A DNA stretch of 15,080 bases from CAVQGZ01 sp964356295 (lineage in GTDB: Bacteria; Actinomycetota; Actinomycetes; Jiangellales; Jiangellaceae), in the NCBI GenBank assembly GCA_964356295.1, contig CAYHHE010000072.1, forward strand, positions 1 through 15,080. The letters run 5' to 3'. Position 1 is the stretch's first letter, and every line of letters starts with the position of its first letter. Below are positions 1-7,529 of the stretch, piece by piece. Position numbers and translations under genes: made by a program. Under the pieces are notes generated by a model, which was not told the DNA's origin, did no database searches, and saw only the letters and a program-made list of their open reading frames with translations.

Positions 1-1
1 G

Positions 2-74
2 CTCCCGCGGGAGGACTCGAACCTCCAACCTGCCGGTTAACAGCCGGACGCTCTGCCGATTGAGCTACGCGGGA
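2..74 (-). tRNA. tRNA-Asn (anticodon GTT)
   Basis: On the minus strand this folds as a complete cloverleaf of 73 nt. The acceptor stem TCCCGCG/CGCGGGA is perfect, the D stem is GCTC/GAGC, the anticodon loop is CTGTTAA (anticodon GTT, Asn), the T stem is GGAGG/CCTCC and the T loop is TTCGAGT. The discriminator base is G, as usual for tRNA-Asn. One mild oddity is a T-C mismatch at the top of the anticodon stem (positions 27 and 43). The base at window position 1 reads C after the discriminator, so an encoded CCA is possible, but it would lie outside the window. The gene is downstream of, and on the same strand as, the 170-residue unknown gene. Confidence 0.97.
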
Positions 75-106
75 AGGACGCCCATCGTGGGCGGTGGTCA
101 AGACTA
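75..106 (-). promoter_or_regulatory. Possible tRNA-Asn promoter -10 and leader hairpin
   Basis: On the minus strand a TAGTCT hexamer (positions 106-101) fits the TANNNT pattern of actinobacterial -10 boxes. Transcription starting about 7 bases later would give a short leader before the mature tRNA. That leader contains a perfect 6-bp hairpin, CGCCCA/TGGGCG with a 3-base loop (positions 79-93), ending four bases before the tRNA 5' end. No convincing -35 box is seen, so co-transcription with the upstream gene cannot be excluded. The assignment is an inference from pattern alone. Confidence 0.25.
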
Positions 107-162
107 CCAGCGGGGTCGGCAGCCACCGGTTCGCAAGCCGCGCCCTGCGTCGCGGACGGACC

Positions 163-675
163 TCACTGACCCAGCTCGGCCCGAACGCTGCTCACCGTGT
201 CGTCGATCGCTGCTCGCACCGCAGGGTCATCGACGTCGACGCCGGCATCCACCGACACCGACCAGGTCAGCCGATCCTGGCCAGGAGGGCGTCGCGCCAC
301 GACGGTCACTCCCCTGGGTCCGTCCAGATCAACCCTTCGGGACGTGATCACCGTGGCCCGCACCCGCTCCTTGATCACCAGCAGCAGGTCGCGGTCGTCG
401 CCCATCCGGAGGCGCCACACGCGCGGTCGTCCACCGAGCACGGCTGCCTCGCGAACCAGCAGGGTGGAGGCGTCCCGGCTCCACGTGGCCTCGTCGACCA
501 GCTCCCACCCAACCCGGCGCAGGTCGGGACCGTCTGGCAGCCACAGTGCGTGGGTGGTGGCTACCACGGTCCCGGACTCCGTCTCGGCAGCGATCAGGAC
601 GCGTTCAGATCCACCGAGAGCGACACGCTCACGGACCATCGCCTTCTGCGGGCGCTCGCGTCTGAAGACCCCCAC
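163..675 (-). CDS. Conserved-looking protein of unknown function, 170 residues
   Basis: I do not recognise a named family. The ORF has an ATG start, a TGA stop and strong third-position G/C, and fits the 54-base gap after the sigma gene on the same strand, so it is very likely real. The product is soluble: no signal peptide and no membrane segment. Its N-terminus is basic (MGVFRRERPQKAM). The rest alternates hydrophobic beta-like strands with charged turns (for example ERVLIAAETESGTVVATTHALWLP and the RDLLLVIKERVRATVITSRRV stretch), which looks like an all-beta or alpha/beta fold. A short acidic helical tail contains AIDDTVSSVRAELG. It could be co-transcribed with the sigma gene, which might hint at a regulatory partner, but nothing in the sequence shows this. 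Confidence 0.75.
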   Translation of the reverse strand: MGVFRRERPQKAMVRERVALGGSERVLIAAETESGTVVATTHALWLPDGPDLRRVGWELVDEATWSRDASTLLVREAAVLGGRPRVWRLRMGDDRDLLLVIKERVRATVITSRRVDLDGPRGVTVVARRPPGQDRLTWSVSVDAGVDVDDPAVRAAIDDTVSSVRAELGQ

Positions 676-729
676 CTTCGCCAGCGTAGGCGTGGCCGAC
701 GATGCCAGCCGACACCGAGCCCGGACGCG

Positions 730-1842
730 CTACTCCTCCAGGAACTCGTGCAGGCCCTGCGCGTGGCGCCCGTGACGCAGCTTGGACAGACTCTTCGCCT
801 CGATCTGGCGCACCCGCTCCCGGGTGACGCCGAACTCCCGACCTACCTCCTCGAGCGTGTGCTGCTGCCCGTCGTCGAGGCCGTAACGCATCCGCACCAC
901 TCGCTGCTCACGATCACCGAGCGTGCCGAGCACGCTGCGGAGGTAGTCGGTGAGCAGATGCTCGGTCGCGTACTCCTCCGGGTCGTTGCCGTCGGCGTCC
1001 TCGATGAGGTCGCCGAGCACGCTCTCCTCCGACTCCCCCACGGGCAGCGACAGGCTGACGGGCTCCGGTGCCAGCGACAACAGCTCGGCGACGCGTTCCA
1101 CTTCGATACCGGCCACTGCTGCGACCTCGTCCAATGACGGGTCGCGCCCCAGGGTCTGCGAGAGCTGGCGGTGGACGCGCAGCACCTTGTGCAGCGTCTC
1201 CACGACATGAACAGGCATTCGGATCGCCCGCGCCTGGTCGGCGATCGCTCGCGTGACCGACTGGCGAATCCACCACGTCGCGTAGGTGGAGAACTTGAAC
1301 CCGCGGGCATAGTCGAACTTCTCCACGGCGCGGATCAGACCGAGGTTGCCCTCCTGGATGAGGTCGAGCAGGGGCAGGCCACGTCCCACGTAGCGCTTGG
1401 CGACCGAGACGACGAGGCGAAGGTTCGACTCCACGAGGCGCCGCTTGGCGGCACGACCAGCCTCGGCGATGGCCAGGAGCTCGGCGCGGTCGGCTTCGGG
1501 CCCCTTGAACTCACCGGCCAGTGCCTCCTCGGCGAAGAGCCCGGCTTCGACTGCTCGGGCAAGCTGCACCTCGTCTGCGGCCGAGAGCAATGGTATGCGC
1601 CCGATCTCGCGCAGGTACTGGCGGACGACGTCGGGCAGCCCCGCACGAGTGTCCTCGTCGAGGTCGGCCTCCTCGGTGTCTACCCGGCCGTCCGGCGGGC
1701 TGATCTCCTCCTCACCCCGGGAGGCTTCGGGCACGCCGGCCAGGTCCTCAGGACTGGGGTCACGATCGTCGTCAGGCCCGACCGAGGCCTCGGTCACGCC
1801 GGGCGCCCGGACGCTCGGGGCGCGCGTCATGGTGCGCGTCAC
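730..1842 (-). CDS. RNA polymerase sigma-70 factor, primary-like (group 1/2)
   Basis: This subunit directs RNA polymerase core to -10/-35 promoters. With the GTG start at 1842 it has 370 residues. Residues 1-68 are acidic and low in complexity; no typical region 1.1 is seen. Region 1.2 is at about 69-102 (DVVRQYLREIGRIPLLSAAD). Regions 2.1-2.4 span about 133-207, with NLRLVVSVAKRY, the core-binding motif GLPLLDLIQEGNLGLIRAVE and the -10-recognition/melting stretch FKFSTYATWWIRQSVTRAI. Region 3 spans about 208-300. Region 4 spans about 301-370, with a helix-turn-helix LEEVGREFGVTRERVRQIEAK that reads the -35 box. The start at 1842 was chosen for the AGGGGG sequence 8 bases upstream; ATG at 1830 (366 residues) and ATG at 1911 (393 residues) are alternatives. 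The gene follows dnaG by 155 bases. Whether it is the housekeeping factor or a SigB/Hrd-type second factor cannot be decided here. Confidence 0.93.
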   Translation of the reverse strand: MTRTMTRAPSVRAPGVTEASVGPDDDRDPSPEDLAGVPEASRGEEEISPPDGRVDTEEADLDEDTRAGLPDVVRQYLREIGRIPLLSAADEVQLARAVEAGLFAEEALAGEFKGPEADRAELLAIAEAGRAAKRRLVESNLRLVVSVAKRYVGRGLPLLDLIQEGNLGLIRAVEKFDYARGFKFSTYATWWIRQSVTRAIADQARAIRMPVHVVETLHKVLRVHRQLSQTLGRDPSLDEVAAVAGIEVERVAELLSLAPEPVSLSLPVGESEESVLGDLIEDADGNDPEEYATEHLLTDYLRSVLGTLGDREQRVVRMRYGLDDGQQHTLEEVGREFGVTRERVRQIEAKSLSKLRHGRHAQGLHEFLEE

Positions 1843-1997
1843 CGGCACCACCCCCTGCCCTGGCGTGGGAAAAAGGCACCAGAGCCCAGCATGCCCGGTG
1901 ATCCTGGTCATCGGAACGACTTCCGCCAGGTTCTTCACGGACGAAGGTCCCTCGACAGGATGCGTGACCTGATCGCCAACACGTCCTGCCACCTGTC

Positions 1998-3878
1998 CTA
2001 CAGGCCGCTGATGGCACGTTCGCGAAGCGTGCGACGCATCCGCTCCAGGGCCATCAGCTCTCCGAACAGCGCGTTGTACGTCGGGGCGTCCGCCTCGGGA
2101 TCGGTCCGCTGCAGACGGGCCTTGAGTGCCACCAGCCGCCGGGAGACCCAGATCCCGTGCAGCCGGGCAAGCGAGGAGACGACGTAGCGACCCAGCGCCT
2201 CCTCGTCGGCTGCGATGGGCGCCACCGCGAGCTCGCGGACCAGCCCGGCGGCGGCCTCGCTCGGCACCTTGTCCAGCACCGACTGCACCCAGGCCGGTCC
2301 GCCGGACTGGGTGCTCACGGAGCCCGCAGCAGCGATGGCCTCTCGGATCGAGCGGTGGGTCGGCGAGGCGAACGCGTCGGGCTCCAGGTCGTCGAACAGC
2401 GGCCCGGCCAGCGCCGGACGCTGCAGCGCGACCTTGAGCGCCTCGCGCTCGGCGTCGAGGACGTAAGGGTCCACCGAGCCGTGGTCGGCGAGCAGTGACG
2501 GCTGCGCCGCCGGACGCACCGGGCTGGTGCGGCGCATCCGTCCGCCGGACGCCGAGCGCACCCGATGGACCACCGCGAGCTCGTCGGGGGCCCCGACCCA
2601 CCCGGCCAGCCGGCGCGCGTACTCGTCCCGCAACGCGTGGTCCTTGATCCGCGCCACGAGCGGGATCGCGTGGTCCAGCGCCTGGGTCCGGCCCTCGGGG
2701 ACGTCGAGGTCGTACTCGTCCACGCTGGACGTGATCGCGAACTCGAACAGCGGTCGCCGCCGCGCCACCAGCTCACGGACCGCGGCATCGCCGTCCTGCA
2801 GGCGCAGGTCGCACGGGTCTCGACCGTCGGGTTCGATGGCGACGTAGGTCTGCGCCACGAAGCGCTGGTCGCCCTCGAATGCGCGCAGGGCAGCCTTCTT
2901 CCCGGCCTGGTCCCCGTCGAAGGTGAAGATGACCTCGCCGCGGAACTCGTCCTGGTCCATCAGCAGGCGTCGCAGCACCTTCGCGTGCTCCTCACCGAAG
3001 GAGGTGCCACAGGTGGCCACTGCGGTACGGACGCCGGCCAGATGGCAGGCCATGACGTCGGTGTAGCCCTCGACGACCACGGCGCGTGACTCGCGGGCGA
3101 TCTCCCGCTTGGCCAGGTCGACTCCGTACAGGATGGCGCCCTTGTGGTATAGCGGCGTCTCCGGGGTGTTGAGGTACTTCGCCTCGATTCGGTCGTCGTC
3201 GTACAGGCGACGGGCGCCGAAGCCCACGACCGAGCCCATGAGGTCGCGGATGGGCCACACCAGACGACCGCGGAAGCGGTCGTACGGCGCGCGCTGCCCG
3301 GCGACCACCAGGCCACCGGCGACGAGGTCGTCGTCGGTGAACCCATGGGAGAGCAGGTGCGTGCGCAGCGCTCCGGACTCTCGCGGGGCGTAGCCCACCC
3401 CGAACTGCTCGGCGGCCTCACGGTCGAAGCCCCGGTCGGACAGGAAACGCCGCGCGAGACGCCCATCCGGGTGGGTCAGGTGGTCGGCGTAGAACTCCGC
3501 GGCCACCCGATGGGCCTCGAGCATGCGGGTGCGCTGCTCCCGCTGGGGACCCCGGGATGGGCGTCCGCCGGTCTCCTCGTAGGTCAGCTGCACCCCGGTG
3601 CGCTCGGCCAGCCGCTCGACGGCCTCGGCGAACGACACGTGCTCGATGCGTTCGAGGAAGGAGATGACGTCCCCGCCCTCACCGCAGCCGAAGCAGTACC
3701 ACAGGCCCCGGGCAGGCGTGACGTGGAACGAGGGACTGCGCTCGTCGTGGAAGGGGCACAGCCCCTTCAGCGAGCCGCCACCGGCGTTGCGCAGCGAGAC
3801 GTACTCGCCGACCACGTCGTCGATCCGGGCCCGCTCGCGCAGCTCAGCGATGTCAGCATCGCGGATTCGGCCCGGCAC
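1998..3878 (-). CDS. dnaG: DNA primase DnaG
   Basis: DnaG synthesises short RNA primers at the replication fork together with the DnaB helicase. The product has 626 residues, normal for actinobacteria. An N-terminal zinc-binding domain has ligands C41, H44, C62 and C65 (CPFHDE and CFGCGEGGD). The RNA polymerase core follows at about 120-430. It contains the TOPRIM signatures VVVEGYTDVMACH (catalytic E270) and FTFDGDQAGKKAA (D321 and D323, metal binding). The C-terminal part (about 450-626) is helical and matches the helicase-interaction region in position and character. The GTG start at 3878 gives the classical primase N-terminus (GRIRDADIAELRERARIDDVVGEYV); only a weak AGGCGG ribosome-binding sequence precedes it. 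It lies 102 bases downstream of dgt and upstream of the sigma gene on the same strand. Confidence 0.98.
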   Translation of the reverse strand: MPGRIRDADIAELRERARIDDVVGEYVSLRNAGGGSLKGLCPFHDERSPSFHVTPARGLWYCFGCGEGGDVISFLERIEHVSFAEAVERLAERTGVQLTYEETGGRPSRGPQREQRTRMLEAHRVAAEFYADHLTHPDGRLARRFLSDRGFDREAAEQFGVGYAPRESGALRTHLLSHGFTDDDLVAGGLVVAGQRAPYDRFRGRLVWPIRDLMGSVVGFGARRLYDDDRIEAKYLNTPETPLYHKGAILYGVDLAKREIARESRAVVVEGYTDVMACHLAGVRTAVATCGTSFGEEHAKVLRRLLMDQDEFRGEVIFTFDGDQAGKKAALRAFEGDQRFVAQTYVAIEPDGRDPCDLRLQDGDAAVRELVARRRPLFEFAITSSVDEYDLDVPEGRTQALDHAIPLVARIKDHALRDEYARRLAGWVGAPDELAVVHRVRSASGGRMRRTSPVRPAAQPSLLADHGSVDPYVLDAEREALKVALQRPALAGPLFDDLEPDAFASPTHRSIREAIAAAGSVSTQSGGPAWVQSVLDKVPSEAAAGLVRELAVAPIAADEEALGRYVVSSLARLHGIWVSRRLVALKARLQRTDPEADAPTYNALFGELMALERMRRTLRERAISGL

Positions 3879-3980
3879 GCCGCCTAGCGTAAGGACTCGG
3901 GGTCGACCCGATCTGAGGCCTCCACATACGCCACCCGTGGACGCCGGGCGCCCCGAAGGCGACGTGCCCGGGCCCGGCCG

Positions 3981-5222
3981 TCACGGCCGCCTCAGACGGT
4001 GGTGCCATTCCAGTGCGGACGCGTCGGTCAGCGAGGCGACCTGGTCCACGACCACCCGCAACCCGGCGCTGTCGTCCGCAGCGTGGTCCCAGTCCTGGAC
4101 GAGCTCGGGCTGCAGGGTTCCAGGCGCGGTCCGCTCCAACGCCTCCACCAGCTCGCGGAGCACCTGCTGCTGCCTGACGTACTCCGGGCGCCGGTCCTCC
4201 GCGGCCATCACGAACGCCGCCGCGACCCCCTTGAGCACCAGAACCTCGTCCCCGATCGCCGGCGGCACGACCAGGTCGGCGGCGAAGCGGGTCAGCGGCC
4301 CCCGTCCGTAGGCGTCGTGGGTGGCCGCCTCGACCGCCGTGCAGAACCGCCCGATGAGCTGGCTGGTGAGGTTCTTCAGCGCCGCAGAGGCCCGACGCGA
4401 CCCGTCGTGCCCACGAACCCACCACGGCAGCGATGTGAGCCGGTCGAGCGCGCCGTCGACCCGCCCCTGGTCCAGGCAGGGCAGATACCAGTCCCGGACG
4501 ATGTCGCCCACGAGTCGGCGAGTCTCGGTGCTGTCGAGAACGCCGAGGTCGACCCGTCCGGCGACCACTGCGTCCTCCACGTCGTGCACGGAGTACGCCA
4601 CGTCGTCGGCGAAGTCCATCACCTGTGCCTCGACGCAGCGCCTGTGCGGCTGCGACCCCCGGCGAAGCCAGGAGAAGACCTCCATGTCATCGCCGTAGAC
4701 CCCGAACTTGCCCGACCCGTCCGGCGCGTCCCCTCGAGCCCACGGGTACTTGGTGGCCGCGTCGAGAGTGGCCCGGGTGAGGTTGAGCCCCACCGACGTC
4801 CCCGCGGGACCGAACGCCTTGGGCTCCAGCCGGGTCAGCACCCGCAGGGTCTGGGCGTTGCCCTCGAACCCGCCGCAAGGCTGGGCCACCTCGTCCAGCA
4901 CAGCCTCACCGTTGTGGCCGAACGGCGGATGGCCGAGGTCGTGTGCCAGGCAGGCGGCGTCGACCACGTCGGGGTCGCAGCCCAACGCCTTGCCCAGCTC
5001 CCGACCGACCTGCGCCACCTCGAGGGAGTGAGTGAGCCTGTTGCGCACGAAGTCGTCGCTGGCCGGCCCGACCACCTGCGTCTTGGACGCCAGGCGGCGC
5101 AGCGCAGCCGAGTGGACCACGCGGGCGCGGTCACGTTCGAAGGCCGATCGTCCAAGCCTCTTCACCGGCTCCTCGGCGAACCTGGCCACGTCCGGCGCGT
5201 CATACCCGGATGGCGCGGACAT
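3981..5222 (-). CDS. dgt: dGTPase-like dNTP triphosphohydrolase (HD domain)
   Basis: The enzyme hydrolyses dNTPs, classically dGTP, to the nucleoside and tripolyphosphate, and so controls dNTP pools. The 413 residues carry all HD-superfamily metal ligands: the NRLTHSLEVAQ motif (H65), CLAHDLGHPPFGHNGE (H94, D95) and the downstream Asp in MDFADDVAYSVHDVEDA (about 206-207). The N-terminus has the typical RSAFERDRARVVHSAALRRL segment. No residue appears to be missing. The ATG at 5222 has no Shine-Dalgarno sequence; a TACTGT hexamer ends 7 bases upstream, so the mRNA may be leaderless. It is followed by dnaG on the same strand and is divergent from the membrane STAND-like gene. The exact substrate preference of actinobacterial members cannot be read from the sequence. 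Confidence 0.96.
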   Translation of the reverse strand: MSAPSGYDAPDVARFAEEPVKRLGRSAFERDRARVVHSAALRRLASKTQVVGPASDDFVRNRLTHSLEVAQVGRELGKALGCDPDVVDAACLAHDLGHPPFGHNGEAVLDEVAQPCGGFEGNAQTLRVLTRLEPKAFGPAGTSVGLNLTRATLDAATKYPWARGDAPDGSGKFGVYGDDMEVFSWLRRGSQPHRRCVEAQVMDFADDVAYSVHDVEDAVVAGRVDLGVLDSTETRRLVGDIVRDWYLPCLDQGRVDGALDRLTSLPWWVRGHDGSRRASAALKNLTSQLIGRFCTAVEAATHDAYGRGPLTRFAADLVVPPAIGDEVLVLKGVAAAFVMAAEDRRPEYVRQQQVLRELVEALERTAPGTLQPELVQDWDHAADDSAGLRVVVDQVASLTDASALEWHHRLRRP

Positions 5223-5229
5223 CAGGGGG

Positions 5230-5235
5230 ACAGTA
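5230..5235 (-). promoter_or_regulatory. Possible -10 box for leaderless dgt mRNA
   Basis: The minus strand reads TACTGT followed by exactly seven bases and then the dgt ATG. TANNNT at this distance is the usual layout for leaderless actinobacterial transcripts, and dgt has no Shine-Dalgarno sequence. No clear -35 box is present. An imperfect inverted repeat (AGTGGGT and ACCACACT, positions 5235-5253) overlaps this site, lying within the divergent gap shared with the plus-strand gene, and could be an operator, though this is speculative. Confidence 0.4.
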
Positions 5236-5286
5236 GTGGGTCAGAACCACACTCGCGGTCGGTGCACCGCCAGCAGGGAGGGCCAC

Positions 5287-7482
5287 ATGAGCCAGGCCGT
5301 CCAGACGCCGACCCGGGCAGGCATGCCGGGACTGCGGCCGCTGTCCGGACTGATCGGACGCAGCGGCGAGATGGGACGCCTGCTCGGTCACATCGATGCG
5401 CGCCGCTGCGTGCGGCTGTGCGCACCGCGAGGTGCGGGGACCACGGCGCTGCTTCGCGTCCTGTGCGCCGAGCCGGCCCGACCGGGCAGCAGTGACGGAA
5501 CCGTCGCCCTGCCCGTGGGCCTCCCGGTCGCGGACCTCGGCGCGGTCCTGGGCCGACTAGTCGGCGACGACGGGCCGATGGAGCAGCGGCGGCTGCTCGT
5601 CCTGATGGACGACCGCGACGCCTCCCCGGCCGATCTGGCGGCCCTGCAGGAGCAGCTCGCCTCATCCGTGCTCGTGGTCACCGGCGAGGAGACCCTGGGG
5701 GACGCGCCCAGCGGGGACGCGTTCACGCCGATGGTGCTGCCCGGCCTGTCCGAGCATCACGCCGTCGGGTTGGTCGAGGCCGCGATGGGTCGTCCGCTGT
5801 CCATCGACGAGGGTCGTGCGGCCAGGTTCGTCGCCACCGCCGTGCAAAGCCGACCAGTCTGGCTCCTGCAGGCCGCCGCCGGCGTCCGGGACGGGGGGCT
5901 GACGTTCACCGAGATCCGGGAGCTGCTCGGCGACCCGCCGCACCCGGCCGCCCTGACGGTTGCCCTGCAGCACGCACTCGACGACGACCTGCACGCCACG
6001 CTGACCGATCTTCGGGCGCTCGGACAGGTGCCGGCTCCCACCGGGGTCGTCGCGGCTGCCTGCGGGCTGGACGCCGAGGAGACAGCGCGGCGGATGCGCC
6101 GGCTGTCCCTGCTGGGACTGGCCTGCACCGACGGGCGCGACGGATGGACGGCGGCGGTCGGAGTGCCGGAGGTCAGCGAGCCGATCCGCGCCGGTGTAGC
6201 GCAACGCGTGGCTGACTGGCTCGACGGGGAGGATCCCGCTCGGCTCGACATCTTCGTCGTCGCCAGCGTGAGCGCGTTGGTGGCCGACCGGGTGGCGGCC
6301 GACGATCGATCCACCACGCGACGACTCGCCGGCGCGGCGCTGGACCGGCTCGGCCTGGAGGACCTGCTGGGGACCCGAGCGATCCTCGATCGCGGGTACG
6401 AGTGGGCAGCCCCGCCGCCACCACCGGTGGACGTCGTGGTCACCTCCACGTCCACTGCCGGCGAGCCCGCCGGCGGCGAGGCGACCGGTCCTGGTTCAGA
6501 GGTCGCAGACGTGGCAGCCAGCCGGAGCGGTGTCGATGGCGGGGCAGTCGCAGAGCGGGACCCCGCGGCGTCGCCCGGGATCGCGGTCGACGCTGCACAC
6601 GGCACGGCAGGCGAGGGGACGGACTCTGCGCCGGACTCCGAGCCGTCCACCGACGCGCCCGTCGAGAAGGACGTGCCGTGGCTGTCCTCCCTGCTCTCGG
6701 ACTGGCGTCGCCTGGCCATCATCGCCGTCGCCGCTGCCGCCGTCATCGCCGGCGTGCTCCTGGCCGTACCGATGCTCCGGCAGGACACCACCCCGGCTGT
6801 CGTCCGCAGCGACGTCGACCTGGGCGTGGCCTCCATCGGGGACTCCGCCAGCGGCACGCTCACCCTCGATCTCGCCGGAAGGCCGGCAGCGACCCCGCTC
6901 GACCTGGTGGTGTCCGGGCCCGACGCCGACGCCTTCGCCGTCGACCCGACAAGGTGCGACGGGCTGGACTGCCGGGCATCCCTGACGTTCACCGCCGACC
7001 GCTCGGGCACCCACCTGGCCACGGTGACCGCCGTCGACGCGCGAGGCGTGGAGCACGCCGTCGTCGAGCTGACCGGAGAGGGCACCGGGGACCCGCCGGA
7101 CCGGCCAGTGGTCACGGACCTCGCCGTCACCCTGTTCCCCGCCGAGCCGTCGCCGGTGCCGTCAGGCGGGACCGCAGTCGTGCCCATCGGGGTGCGCAAC
7201 AACGGTCCGGCCGACTCCAGCGGCATACGGCTCACCGTCGAGGTACCGCAGGGAGTCACTGCCTCGGCGACCGGCTGCGCGTTCGAGGGGGTCGAGCTCA
7301 CCTGCCCGCTGGCCGAGGTGGCTGCCCGAGCGCAGGAGCGGGTCGCCGTCACGGTGTCGGTGCCAGCCGGGGCCAGCACGCTGCGCGTGAACGCGACCGT
7401 CACGCCGCTGGCCGACACCGACGAGGCCCAGGGTGACAACGCTGCCGGCTTCACCTACCCGGTGAGCCCGCCGCCGGCCTGA
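5287..7482 (+). CDS. Membrane-anchored STAND-like NTPase with extracytoplasmic Ig-like domains
   Basis: This 731-residue protein is not recognised as a whole; the domain calls are read by eye. Residues 21-60 look like the start of a STAND/AAA ATPase (GLIGRSGEMGRLLGHI), with the P-loop position reading APRGAGTTALL (46-56): the invariant Lys is Thr and the first Gly is Ala. A Walker B-like strand RRLLVLMDD is at 101-109. An LPGLSEHHAVGLVEAA stretch (151-166) matches the conserved helix of STAND sensor regions, and a winged-helix-like segment lies at about 240-285. A Pro/Ala/Gly/Ser-rich linker (375-462) precedes one membrane helix (476-497), flanked by R474-R475, so the N-terminus should be cytoplasmic. 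Outside lie a HYDIN/ASH-like beta domain (about 504-600) and a DUF11/CARDB-like domain (about 608-727), each with a close Cys pair (557/562, 664/673). The ATG at 5287 has GGGAGGG upstream. The role is unknown; signal transduction across the membrane is a guess. Confidence 0.85.
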   Translation: MSQAVQTPTRAGMPGLRPLSGLIGRSGEMGRLLGHIDARRCVRLCAPRGAGTTALLRVLCAEPARPGSSDGTVALPVGLPVADLGAVLGRLVGDDGPMEQRRLLVLMDDRDASPADLAALQEQLASSVLVVTGEETLGDAPSGDAFTPMVLPGLSEHHAVGLVEAAMGRPLSIDEGRAARFVATAVQSRPVWLLQAAAGVRDGGLTFTEIRELLGDPPHPAALTVALQHALDDDLHATLTDLRALGQVPAPTGVVAAACGLDAEETARRMRRLSLLGLACTDGRDGWTAAVGVPEVSEPIRAGVAQRVADWLDGEDPARLDIFVVASVSALVADRVAADDRSTTRRLAGAALDRLGLEDLLGTRAILDRGYEWAAPPPPPVDVVVTSTSTAGEPAGGEATGPGSEVADVAASRSGVDGGAVAERDPAASPGIAVDAAHGTAGEGTDSAPDSEPSTDAPVEKDVPWLSSLLSDWRRLAIIAVAAAAVIAGVLLAVPMLRQDTTPAVVRSDVDLGVASIGDSASGTLTLDLAGRPAATPLDLVVSGPDADAFAVDPTRCDGLDCRASLTFTADRSGTHLATVTAVDARGVEHAVVELTGEGTGDPPDRPVVTDLAVTLFPAEPSPVPSGGTAVVPIGVRNNGPADSSGIRLTVEVPQGVTASATGCAFEGVELTCPLAEVAARAQERVAVTVSVPAGASTLRVNATVTPLADTDEAQGDNAAGFTYPVSPPPA

Positions 7483-7494
7483 GCCGACCGTCCC

Positions 7495-7529
7495 GGCCGC
7501 GATCAGGGTCGCGATCAGGGTCGCGGGCC
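7495..7529. repeat. 12-bp tandem duplication at the convergent gene ends
   Basis: GCGATCAGGGTC occurs twice in direct succession (7499-7510 and 7511-7522), with the start of a third copy (GCG). Each copy forms a small hairpin, CGCGA-TCAGGG-TCGCG, and outer arms GGCCGCGA (7495-7502) and TCGCGGGCC (7521-7529) pair with one bulge. It sits between the stop of the plus-strand membrane-protein gene and the stop of the minus-strand CoA transferase gene. On the minus strand the duplication repeats the TGA stop in frame, 12 bases apart. It may act as a weak bidirectional terminator; there is no T-tract. Confidence 0.6.

Noticed and set aside
94..1137. Long plus-strand reading frame of 347 codons
   Set aside because: It lies antisense to the 170-residue gene and the sigma gene, its translation is rich in Arg/His/Pro with no domain, and it is a by-product of high G+C codon use.
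1843..2601. N-terminal extension of the sigma reading frame into dnaG
   Set aside because: The extension is an out-of-frame translation of the dnaG 3' end; sigma homology begins near residue 69 from the GTG at 1842.
3975..3989. CGGCCGT-C-ACGGCCG palindrome over the dgt stop codon
   Set aside because: Only 7-bp arms of pure G/C-rich sequence with one central base; such palindromes are expected often at this base composition, and it overlaps coding sequence.
5032..5286. Upstream starts for the plus-strand membrane-protein gene (ATG 5032, GTG 5236)
   Set aside because: They lack ribosome-binding sequences and the first overlaps dgt; ATG 5287 has GGGAGGG at good spacing.
5222..5287. Idea of an anti-phage system made of dgt plus the STAND-like gene
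   Set aside because: dNTPases and STAND proteins both occur in phage defence, but this dgt sits in a housekeeping setting with dnaG, the P-loop of the other protein is degraded, and no effector, mobile or other defence gene is nearby.
3999..5495. Plus-strand reading frame of 498 codons
   Set aside because: Antisense to dgt and running out of frame into the real plus-strand gene; no recognisable protein features.
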